Notes under the pieces: model-generated
Database searches by the model: none
What the model saw: the letters and a program-made list of their open reading frames with translations, nothing else
What the model was told of the DNA's origin: nothing
Program-made: the position numbers and the translations under genes
In this document: in pieces, positions 42,148 through 50,110 of the stretch
How positions within the stretch are numbered: position 1 is the stretch's first letter
How the letters are laid out: each line of letters opens with the position of its first letter
From: an uncultured Ruminococcus sp.
GTDB taxonomy: Bacteria > Bacillota > Clostridia > Oscillospirales > Ruminococcaceae
DNA length: 55,773 nucleotides
Direction: 5' to 3'
Assembly (NCBI RefSeq): GCF_937915125.1
Contig: NZ_CALDMP010000035.1
Location: 1-55,773 of the forward strand

Positions 42148-44508
42148 ATGACGTATATTGCTCATAAAAAAGAGGACAGTGATGAGATCCAGACAGTGTC
42201 TGCCCATTGTGAAGATGTGGCTAAACTTTCGTCCGAACTGGGAAAGCATGCGGGAATGTCTGCAATGGGAAAGCTTGCAGGATTGCTGCATGATGCTGGA
42301 AAATATGCGCCTTCCTTTCAGCAGTATATTTCCGGAGAGGGAGGATACAGGCGCGGAGAAATAGATCATGCCTTTTGCGGTGCAAGATATCTCTGCGAAT
42401 TTGCTGACCGGAAAGGGGAAAATCATCTATACTATAACGTGTCGAGACTGATTGCAAGGGTGATCGTGTCTCACCATGGGATTCATGACTGGCTGTTATC
42501 GAATGGAGATGACTATCTTCAGAATCGCATCAGCAAAGAGGAGGAATATGATCTCGTATCGGTTCAACTGCGTGAGATATACTCGGAAGCGGAACTGACG
42601 ATGTACCTGGAAGATGCCCATAAGGAATATTGCAGTATCCGGAAATCAATCAAGGAGATCAGTCAGGACCCAGGGCAGTTTGCCTTTTACCTGGGAATGC
42701 TGGAACGGACGCTCCAGTCTGTTCTGATCGATGCAGACCGGACGGATACGGCGGATTTCTGCAATGGCAATCCGGAACAGGTATCCAGGCAGGTGGATGG
42801 TATCTGGAAAAATGCTCTGGATGCACTCATGAAGCGGCTGGATCAATTCGACAATATCACTGAAATTGCCCGGATTCGAAGCAGCATTTCAGAGAGATGC
42901 AGCGAATTTGCCGGAACAAAAACAGGAATCTGCCAGCTTATTGTACCCACAGGCGGCGGAAAGACTTTGTCATCTCTCCGGTTTGCCTTGCTGGATTGTC
43001 TGAATCATAGAAAAGAGCGAATTTTTTACATTGCACCGTTTATGTCCATACTGGAACAAAACAGCGGCATCTTTCGGGAAATCATAGGCGATGACAATTT
43101 TCTGGAGCATCACTCCAATGTCATACATGGCAAAGAACAGCCCAACGAACTGCAAAAGTATGAGCTTCTCACTGAACGCTGGGATGTACCTATGATTGCC
43201 ACAACCATGGTGCAGTTTATGAATACATTGTTCTCGGACAAGATGGCTTCGGTTCGCCGGATGCATCGGCTGGCAAATTCCGTGATTCTCATTGATGAGG
43301 TACAGTCCATCCCAGTAAACTGTATTTCCATGTTCACTGCGGCAATGAACTATTTGTCCAAAATCTGCGGATGTACCATTGTATTGTGTACTGCCACACA
43401 GCCGGATTTTTGCTGGAATGAATCCAGCTTTCAACTGCTGCTTGATGATAATTCCAGTATGACGGGGGCGTATTCCGACGATTTTGCCGCACTGAACCGT
43501 ACTGAGATCGTTCCCGTATTTCAGGATAACGGCTATTCCAACTGTGAAATTGCAAATTTTTGTTATGAGAAGTATCTGGAAGAACGCTCTGTGCTTCTGA
43601 TCGTCAATACAAAATCCGTTGCCCGTGAAGTGTACCAGCTTCTGAAAGATCGGAATGAGACATATCCAGGGGAAGAGCAAGCGCATCTGATTCACCTGAG
43701 TACAAATATGTGTCCTAGACATCGGCAGGATCAGATCGGAAAAATGAGAAGTCTCCTGAAACAAGGGGAACGTATCATCTGCGTTTCCACACAGCTCATT
43801 GAAGCAGGTGTGGACATCTCATTTCGCTGTGTCATACGTTCCCTCGCCGGATTGGATCGTGTGGCACAGGCAGCTGGACGATGCAACAGAAACGGAGAAT
43901 CTGCATTGCTCGGTAAGGTCTATGTGATCAAAGCACAGGAGGAAAAAATAAGCTATATGCCGGAAATTGCTTCGGGAAAATCCATTGCAGAACGATTTTT
44001 TCTGGATCCCTCTGAGAAGGCATATTTGTCGCCCCAGACCATCCAATCTTATTTCCGTCTTTTCTATGAGGAAAACCGCAGTATGGTGGATTTCCCGGTG
44101 GATGCCTTTCAAAGCAAACACACGCTTGTGGAATTGCTCTCTTTGAATTTGTCCGTGTGGGGAAAGCGAAGGATGAAGCATCTCAAATACAGTGCACAGG
44201 CGTTTCAAACAGCCGGGCAGTTGTTTGAGATGATCGATGAAAATTCTGTCAGCGTTGTTGCGCCTTACGGCGAGGATGCCAAGGAACTGATTCTGAAGCT
44301 ACAGCAAAGCAGCGATGTGGACATGTATCTGCTGCGGCAGTTGCAGAAGTATACCATAGGGATACCCCATTACCAATATCAGAAGCTGTTGGAAAATGGC
44401 TGCTTGTATGTGACTAGTCATGATATTGTGATACTGGCTGAAGAGAACTACAGCACGGATTTCGGTTTGACAGAAGAGGCCGGTATGTCGAAAATTATGG
44501 TATATTGA
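42148..44508 (+). CDS. cas3: CRISPR-associated helicase/nuclease Cas3 (HD fused)
   Basis: 786 residues. Unwinds and degrades the DNA strand displaced by Cascade. N-terminal HD nuclease: His20, LLHDAGK (His48-Asp49), and SHHGIHDW. SF2 helicase: Walker A VPTGGGKT (about 267-274), DEVQ box in LIDEVQSIP (about 382-386), and the C-terminal helicase half with STQLIEAGVDI and RVAQAAGRCNRNG. The layout matches type I-C Cas3. GGAGGTG precedes the ATG. Confidence 0.95.
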   Translation: MTYIAHKKEDSDEIQTVSAHCEDVAKLSSELGKHAGMSAMGKLAGLLHDAGKYAPSFQQYISGEGGYRRGEIDHAFCGARYLCEFADRKGENHLYYNVSRLIARVIVSHHGIHDWLLSNGDDYLQNRISKEEEYDLVSVQLREIYSEAELTMYLEDAHKEYCSIRKSIKEISQDPGQFAFYLGMLERTLQSVLIDADRTDTADFCNGNPEQVSRQVDGIWKNALDALMKRLDQFDNITEIARIRSSISERCSEFAGTKTGICQLIVPTGGGKTLSSLRFALLDCLNHRKERIFYIAPFMSILEQNSGIFREIIGDDNFLEHHSNVIHGKEQPNELQKYELLTERWDVPMIATTMVQFMNTLFSDKMASVRRMHRLANSVILIDEVQSIPVNCISMFTAAMNYLSKICGCTIVLCTATQPDFCWNESSFQLLLDDNSSMTGAYSDDFAALNRTEIVPVFQDNGYSNCEIANFCYEKYLEERSVLLIVNTKSVAREVYQLLKDRNETYPGEEQAHLIHLSTNMCPRHRQDQIGKMRSLLKQGERIICVSTQLIEAGVDISFRCVIRSLAGLDRVAQAAGRCNRNGESALLGKVYVIKAQEEKISYMPEIASGKSIAERFFLDPSEKAYLSPQTIQSYFRLFYEENRSMVDFPVDAFQSKHTLVELLSLNLSVWGKRRMKHLKYSAQAFQTAGQLFEMIDENSVSVVAPYGEDAKELILKLQQSSDVDMYLLRQLQKYTIGIPHYQYQKLLENGCLYVTSHDIVILAEENYSTDFGLTEEAGMSKIMVY

Positions 44509-44551
44509 TATATTCTCCTGGAGATCAGTGAAATTGAAACAGAAAGGAGTT

Positions 44552-45295
44552 ATGAAATTGAAGGAACACAGAAATACAGTGGAATTTTCTGTCTATGGAA
44601 AATACGCACTTTTTTCCGATGTGATCACCCGTCCCGGCAAAGAAAAGACAACGTATATGATACCGACATATGAAGCGCTGAAAGGGGTCATGCACAGTAT
44701 CTATTTCAAGCCGACTCTGATATGGTATATTGACCGGGTGCGGATCATGAACCAGATTCAGACAGTTCGGAAAGGGATGCGTCCTCTGGTGTATGCTGAT
44801 ATGAAAAAACCGGATCTGGCGTATTATACCTACCTGACGGATGTGCATTATCAGGTGCAGGCACATTTCGAGTGGAATCTGAACCGTCCGGAGCTGCAAA
44901 ATGACAGAAACGAAAACAAGCATCACAACATTGCAAAACGGATGATTGCACGAGGCGGACGGAGAGATATTTTTTTCGGGACACGTGAATGCCAGGGATA
45001 CGTAGAACCATGTGTATTTGGCGAAGGCGAGGGCTTTTATGACAACAGCGGCACCGTGCCCTATAACCTGATGTATCACGGAATCACATATTCTGATGAA
45101 GTTGAGAATGAAGAGGACAAGGGTTTCATGACGGTACGCTTCTGGAATCCGGTCATGCAGGACGGAATCATCGACTTTCTCCCGCCAAAGGATTGCACGA
45201 TCAAGAGAAAGATCAGGCCCATGGAAATGAAAGTATTCGGAAAAGAGCATCAGAATTTCAGTGGTTTGGACGAATTTTCAGAGGTGATGGAATGA
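44552..45295 (+). CDS. cas5c: Type I-C Cas5 (Cas5c), crRNA endoribonuclease
   Basis: 247 residues. In type I-C systems Cas5c replaces Cas6 and cuts pre-crRNA in the repeat. Family start VEFSVYGKYALFSDVITRPGKEKTTYMIPTYEALKGVMHSIYF, and the tail RPMEMKVFGKEH are typical. The start is uncertain: ATG 44552 is only two bases after AAGGAG, while TTG 44558 has an ideal eight-base spacing and GTG 44528 is also in frame. The stop overlaps cas8c by four bases. Confidence 0.93.
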   Translation: MKLKEHRNTVEFSVYGKYALFSDVITRPGKEKTTYMIPTYEALKGVMHSIYFKPTLIWYIDRVRIMNQIQTVRKGMRPLVYADMKKPDLAYYTYLTDVHYQVQAHFEWNLNRPELQNDRNENKHHNIAKRMIARGGRRDIFFGTRECQGYVEPCVFGEGEGFYDNSGTVPYNLMYHGITYSDEVENEEDKGFMTVRFWNPVMQDGIIDFLPPKDCTIKRKIRPMEMKVFGKEHQNFSGLDEFSEVME

Positions 45296-47115
45296 GCTGG
45301 ACAAATGAATTATACAAGGTTTATACGCACCATAAGGATGACCAGGATTTTCTGCCCCTGTATCATATTCAAGTGCAGGCTGCATATGAAGTTACCCTTG
45401 ATGAAAAAAGCCGATTTGTTACCGCAGAAGCCCTGGAAAAAGAGCGAGCGGTAACGCTTGCTCCTGTTACAGAGGATTCTGCAACGAGAACCAGCGGTAT
45501 GGCGGCTATGCCGTTTACAGAAAAACTGAGCTATATTGCAGGAGATTACAACCAGTATGCAGACGATAAGAATGCAGAAGAGAAATTTGAACTGTACCGG
45601 AAACAGATGGAGCGTTGGATGGGAAGTGATTTCTGCCATCCCGCTGTGGGTATCGTATATCAGTATGTGATACAGAAAAGTCTGATACATGATTTGGTGC
45701 GGTGTCAGATTTTCCAGACGGACGACAAAACCGGGAAGCCAAAGGTGGAGGATGTCTTTGTCAGATTCCGCATCAATTATACGGACAAAAGCAAAACGGC
45801 TAAGACCTGGGAAGATAAAGCGTTACAAGACTGCTTTATTGCGTTTAACCGGCAGGTGGAGGGCAAAAAGGAACTGTGCTATGCTTCCGGTGAGGTTGTT
45901 CCCATTACCTATAAGCATCCGGCAAAGATCCTGAATGCCGGCGATAAAGCAAAGCTGATCTCTGCCAATGACGATGCCGGTTTTGCCTATCGGGGACGGT
46001 TTTCTTCCAAGGAAGAGGCGTTTTCTGTGGGATATGAATATTCCAATCAGATTCATAATGCGCTGAGCTGGCTGATACAAAGCAAAAGATATGTGCGGTT
46101 TGGTTCTCTTTATCTGCTTATATGGGAATCAGAGGATCAGCCTCTGCCGGATATCTGCAAGCCGGCAATTGATATTGAGGACGAATTTGAAGGGGAGGAT
46201 GCAGATGCATCGACATCCCCGGGGGCATATTCCAATTTTAAGAGCGATCTGTATCAGATGATTGAGGGCTATCGGCAGGATTTCGACTATGATGCCAAGG
46301 TCATGCTCATGGGACTGGATGAAACAACGCCCGGAAAAGGACGTATCTCCATGTCACTTTACACGGAGATTGCAGGCTCCAGATATCTGGAGAATATACA
46401 GTACTGGCATGAAACCACCGCAGCAGAACGGTGGTATGGCAAAAAGAAAAAGTCGGTTTTCAATTCCTTTTCCCTGTTTGAAATTGTCAATGCGGCATTC
46501 GGACATGAAGAAGGAGGAAAGCTTGCGTGCAAGTCGGAAGTTTTGGATAATACCATTCTCAGACTTGTTCCCTGCGTGACGGAACGCAGAAAAATTCCGT
46601 CTGATATTATACATCACCTGTGTGCAAATGCATCCCGCCCGTTGGCTTACGATAAAAAGTATAACCACAGACTGGTGCTGGAAGTTGCATGCGGTATGAT
46701 CCGAAAAAGAAATATTGAAAAACACGAAGGAGTGGTAGCAGTGGCTTATGATCCCAACGAACGAGACCGCAGTTATTTGTATGGATGTCTGCTGGCGCTG
46801 GCAAACAAAACGGAGGCGGATACTTATGACGCCGATGACCGGAACTCACGCAGTACAAATGCCCAGCGATACTGGGAAGCGTTTTCCAAAAGACCTTGTC
46901 AGACATGGAAAATCATTGAAGAACGGCTACAGCCTTATCTGAACAAGGCGGGGAGCTACAGAACATATTATGAGAAGCGCTTCAATGAGATCATGGACAA
47001 AATGACCATGGACGTGTTCTCGGACGACAGCGCTTTGTCTCCGGCATATCTGCTGGGATATCATCATTATACATCTTATTTGTACAAGAAAAACAATACT
47101 GAGGAGGAATCGTAA
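45292..47115 (+). CDS. cas8c: Type I-C Cascade large subunit Cas8c
   Basis: 607 residues. Recognises the PAM and holds the DNA target in the I-C Cascade. Start MSWTNELYKVYTHHKDDQDFLPLYHIQVQAAYEVTLDEKSRF is characteristic of Csd1/Cas8c. The ATG overlaps the cas5c stop (ATGA); the stop overlaps cas7 (TAATG). An internal in-frame start near codon 484 probably also makes the small subunit (see cas11c entry). Confidence 0.94.
   Translation: MSWTNELYKVYTHHKDDQDFLPLYHIQVQAAYEVTLDEKSRFVTAEALEKERAVTLAPVTEDSATRTSGMAAMPFTEKLSYIAGDYNQYADDKNAEEKFELYRKQMERWMGSDFCHPAVGIVYQYVIQKSLIHDLVRCQIFQTDDKTGKPKVEDVFVRFRINYTDKSKTAKTWEDKALQDCFIAFNRQVEGKKELCYASGEVVPITYKHPAKILNAGDKAKLISANDDAGFAYRGRFSSKEEAFSVGYEYSNQIHNALSWLIQSKRYVRFGSLYLLIWESEDQPLPDICKPAIDIEDEFEGEDADASTSPGAYSNFKSDLYQMIEGYRQDFDYDAKVMLMGLDETTPGKGRISMSLYTEIAGSRYLENIQYWHETTAAERWYGKKKKSVFNSFSLFEIVNAAFGHEEGGKLACKSEVLDNTILRLVPCVTERRKIPSDIIHHLCANASRPLAYDKKYNHRLVLEVACGMIRKRNIEKHEGVVAVAYDPNERDRSYLYGCLLALANKTEADTYDADDRNSRSTNAQRYWEAFSKRPCQTWKIIEERLQPYLNKAGSYRTYYEKRFNEIMDKMTMDVFSDDSALSPAYLLGYHHYTSYLYKKNNTEEES
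46741..47115 (+). CDS. cas11c: Predicted small subunit Cas11c from an internal start in cas8c
   Basis: Type I-C systems are known to make Cas11c by internal translation in the 3' part of cas8c. Here a strong AAGGAG at 46727-46732 lies eight bases before in-frame GTG 46741 (codon 484), giving 124 residues, VAYDPNERDRSYLYG to the Cas8c C-terminus, mainly helical and about the size reported for Cas11c. The ribosome binding site in the middle of a gene is otherwise unexplained. A second in-frame GTG at 46732 is part of the site itself. Confidence 0.7.
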   Translation: MAYDPNERDRSYLYGCLLALANKTEADTYDADDRNSRSTNAQRYWEAFSKRPCQTWKIIEERLQPYLNKAGSYRTYYEKRFNEIMDKMTMDVFSDDSALSPAYLLGYHHYTSYLYKKNNTEEES

Positions 47116-47966
47116 TGGCAGCTTTGGAACATAAAATTGATTTTGCGTTGATCGTCACCGTAAAAAATGCAAACCCCAATGGAGACCCCTTGAATGGAAA
47201 CCGTCCCCGTGAGACCTATGACGGATACGGAGAGATCTCCGATGTCTGCATCAAGCGGAAAATCAGAAATCGCTTTCAGGATATGGGAGAGAATATCTTT
47301 GTCCAGTCTGCGGACAGAGCAACAGATGAATTCACAAGTCTCCAGGGCCGTGCAGAGGGCTGTACAGAATTAAAGGCAATCGTGAAAGGGAAAAAGACAG
47401 ATGCGGTAAAATATGCAGAAGCTGCATGCCGGGAGTGGATTGATGTCAGAACCTTCGGGCAGGTGTTTGCATTCAAGGATATTTCAGTCGGTGTCCGTGG
47501 CCCCGTCAGCATTCAGCCGGCGATCAGCGTATCACCTATTGATATTGTCAGTATGCAGATTACCAAAAGTGTCAATGGCGAGGACAAGGCGGGACGTTCT
47601 TCCGATACCATGGGTATGAAGCATTCTGTAGATTTTGGCATGTATGTGATCTATGGCAGCGTAAATTGCCAGCTTGCAGAAAAAACAGGCTTCTCCGCAG
47701 AAGATGCGGCTTTGCTGAAAGAGGCGCTCAAGACCCTTTTCGAAAACGACTGTTCCTCTGCACGTCCGGAAGGCAGCATGGAAGTTTGCCGCTTGTACTG
47801 GTGGGAGCACGACTGCAAGATGCCGAAATACTCCTCTGCAAAGGTGCATCGTCAGCTGAAAGTGAATTTGAAAGAAGGCGTGCAGCGTCCTGCAAGCTTC
47901 TGGGATTATGAGATCTCACTGGATGCTCTTGAAGGGTTGTATGCGGAAATCATTGACCTGATATGA
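47115..47966 (+). CDS. cas7c: Type I-C Cas7 (Csd2) backbone subunit
   Basis: 283 residues. RRM-fold subunit that coats crRNA. Start HKIDFALIVTVKNANPNGDPLNGNRPRE with the NGDP motif is typical of Csd2. Start overlaps the cas8c stop by one base; end overlaps cas4 by four. Confidence 0.95.
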   Translation: MAALEHKIDFALIVTVKNANPNGDPLNGNRPRETYDGYGEISDVCIKRKIRNRFQDMGENIFVQSADRATDEFTSLQGRAEGCTELKAIVKGKKTDAVKYAEAACREWIDVRTFGQVFAFKDISVGVRGPVSIQPAISVSPIDIVSMQITKSVNGEDKAGRSSDTMGMKHSVDFGMYVIYGSVNCQLAEKTGFSAEDAALLKEALKTLFENDCSSARPEGSMEVCRLYWWEHDCKMPKYSSAKVHRQLKVNLKEGVQRPASFWDYEISLDALEGLYAEIIDLI

Positions 47967-48625
47967 GTTATCCGGAAGAGGAATATCTGATGCTTTCCGG
48001 AATTCAGCACTTTATGTTTTGCCGCCGGCAATGGGCGTTGATCCACATCGAACAGCAGTGGGATGAGAATTATCGCACAATGGACGGAAAGCTTATGCAC
48101 AACAAAGTTCATGACAACAGTTTCCGAGAAACGAGAAAGGGCGTTGTTACCATAAGAGCACTGCCGGTCAGTTCGGCTGTGCTTGGTATCAGCGGAGAAT
48201 GTGATGCGGTGGAATTCCATAGATCGAAATCCGGCGTATGGATTCCAAAATTAGATGGGAAATATACAGCTGTTCCGGTGGAATACAAGCGTGGAAAACC
48301 AAAAGAGGATTTGTCAGATACTATGCAATTGCTGTTGCAAGCTATGTGTCTGGAGGAAATGCTTTCCGCTTCTATACCTTTTGGCTATTTGTATTACGGC
48401 GAAACAAGGCGTCGTGTCAAAATTGAATTTACGGATGCACTTCGGAAAACAGCACAGGAAATGACAGAGGAAATGCATGATCTTTTTCGCCGGCAGCATA
48501 CACCCAAAGCTCGACGGACAAAAGCGTGCAACGCATGTTCGCTGAAGCATATCTGTCTGCCTGTGCTCCAGAAGAAGAAAACGGTACAATCGTATCTTCG
48601 TACAATGCTGGACAGTGAGGGATGA
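47963..48625 (+). CDS. cas4: Cas4 RecB-like nuclease with Fe-S cluster
   Basis: 220 residues. Helps Cas1-Cas2 choose PAM-containing prespacers. Cys20 in FMFCRRQW, the nuclease residues in SGECDAVEF and VPVEYKRGKPK, and C-terminal CNACSLKHIC (Fe-S cysteines) are present. Start overlaps cas7. Confidence 0.95.
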   Translation: MSYPEEEYLMLSGIQHFMFCRRQWALIHIEQQWDENYRTMDGKLMHNKVHDNSFRETRKGVVTIRALPVSSAVLGISGECDAVEFHRSKSGVWIPKLDGKYTAVPVEYKRGKPKEDLSDTMQLLLQAMCLEEMLSASIPFGYLYYGETRRRVKIEFTDALRKTAQEMTEEMHDLFRRQHTPKARRTKACNACSLKHICLPVLQKKKTVQSYLRTMLDSEG

Positions 48626-48626
48626 T

Positions 48627-49655
48627 ATGAAAAAACTGTTGAATACATTGTATATTTTTACTCCGGGCAAACGGCTTTCTCTGGCTGGAGAGACAGTTGT
48701 GATCAAAGATGGCGGCACAGTGGTGAGTACCGTTCCTTTAATCAGCCTAGAGAGCATTCTGATTTGCGGCGGAGGTGCAACACCGGAACTAATGGGAAAA
48801 TGTGCATCTGATGGAATCGCACTGACGTTTCTGAACAGGCATGGCAAATTTCTCGCAAGAGTACAGGGCGCAGTCAACGGCAACGTCCTGCTGCGTAGAC
48901 AGCAGTACAGAATTGCAGATGATGCACAGGAAAGTCTGAAAATTGCCAGGAATATGATTCTTGGGAAACTCTTCAACAGCCGGTGGACGCTGGAACGTAC
49001 GATACGTGATCATGGATTGCGGATTCAGACAGAACGGTTCCGGGAAAAGTCGGATTATCTGAAAAACAATATCAAGAGGCTTTCGAAAATAGAGTCGCTT
49101 GATTCCCTGCGTGGTTTGGAGGGCGAATCTGCCGTTTCTTATTTTTCGGTATTTGATGATATGATCTTACAGCAGAAAGAACAATTCTATTTTAAAAACC
49201 GGAATAAAAGACCGCCGCAGGATAATGTCAATGCACTGCTGTCCTTTGCGTATAGCCTGATGACTTCCATGTGTTCTTCTGCGCTGGAATCTGTGGGATT
49301 GGATCCGTATGTGGGATTTCTGCATACAGACAGACCGGGGAGAGCTTCTCTTGCGTTAGATCTTGTGGAAGAGTTCCGTTCTTCCTTTTGCGATCGCTTT
49401 GTACTGACGCTGATCAATAAAAAGATCATCGGGGATTCCGATTTTATGCAGGAAGAGGATGGCGCAGTCTTATTGACAGATGAAGGCAGAATGAAGTTCA
49501 TTCAGTCCTGGCAGAAGCGCAAGCTGGAAACATTGACGCATCCATTTCTTGAGGAAAAGCTCCAATGGGGATTAGTGCCCTATGTCCAGGCTTTGCTGCT
49601 TGCCAGATATATTCGTGGCGATCTGGATGAATATCCGCCATTTCTGTGGAAGTGA
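48627..49655 (+). CDS. cas1: CRISPR integrase Cas1 (type I-C)
   Basis: 342 residues. Integrates spacers with Cas2. Metal ligands are visible: Glu in GLEGESAVSYF, His in VGFLHTDRPGRASLALDLVEEFR and the Asp/Glu of the same helix. ATG 48627 is one base after the cas4 stop (TGATATG); an in-frame ATG at 48615 lies inside cas4. Confidence 0.95.
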   Translation: MKKLLNTLYIFTPGKRLSLAGETVVIKDGGTVVSTVPLISLESILICGGGATPELMGKCASDGIALTFLNRHGKFLARVQGAVNGNVLLRRQQYRIADDAQESLKIARNMILGKLFNSRWTLERTIRDHGLRIQTERFREKSDYLKNNIKRLSKIESLDSLRGLEGESAVSYFSVFDDMILQQKEQFYFKNRNKRPPQDNVNALLSFAYSLMTSMCSSALESVGLDPYVGFLHTDRPGRASLALDLVEEFRSSFCDRFVLTLINKKIIGDSDFMQEEDGAVLLTDEGRMKFIQSWQKRKLETLTHPFLEEKLQWGLVPYVQALLLARYIRGDLDEYPPFLWK

Positions 49656-49660
49656 AGCCC

Positions 49661-49951
49661 ATGCTGATATTGGTGACATATGATGTGAGCACAGAGGATA
49701 ACGCCGGAAAAAAGCGCTTGCGCCGGGTTGCAAAAGAGTGCGTGAATTACGGAACAAGGGTGCAGAATTCTGTGTTTGAATGCGTCGTTGACGGCGCAAA
49801 GTTACGGCTGTTGAAGGAGAAACTGATCAATGTGATCGATCCGGAAAAAGACAGCCTGCGGTTCTATTGTCTTGGGAATAATTACAAAACTAAAGTGGAG
49901 CACTATGGCGTAAAAATGGGTCTTGATCTGGAAGAACCGCTGATCTTTTAG
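49661..49951 (+). CDS. cas2: CRISPR-associated protein Cas2
   Basis: 96 residues. Ferredoxin-fold partner of Cas1. MLILVTYDVSTED with the conserved Asp, then RRVAKECVNYGTRVQNSVFEC are typical of type I-C Cas2. Five bases after cas1; last cas gene before the leader. Confidence 0.95.
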   Translation: MLILVTYDVSTEDNAGKKRLRRVAKECVNYGTRVQNSVFECVVDGAKLRLLKEKLINVIDPEKDSLRFYCLGNNYKTKVEHYGVKMGLDLEEPLIF

Positions 49952-50110
49952 TGCGAATGTCAAGTGAACAGAAAATCACTGCTGGATTCGCACCGCTTTT
50001 TCTCGTGTTTTTTCACTTGCTTTTCTTATCAAAGTATACGAAAGTATTTGCTTTGTTGCAAAGTATACAGAAATCTGTTCTTTCTTATTGTAGATTTTGT
50101 CTGCTTTGCA
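49952..50110 (+). promoter_or_regulatory. CRISPR leader
   Basis: 159 bases, AT-rich and T-rich near the array. Two exact copies of AAAGTATAC (50031-50039 and 50060-50068) and a partial AAAGTAT between. I could not place a convincing -35/-10 pair. It adjoins the first repeat, so new spacers enter here. Confidence 0.8.

Noticed and set aside
42148..49951. Missing cas6 as a sign of a damaged locus
   Set aside because: Type I-C systems use Cas5c for crRNA processing; the gene set is complete.
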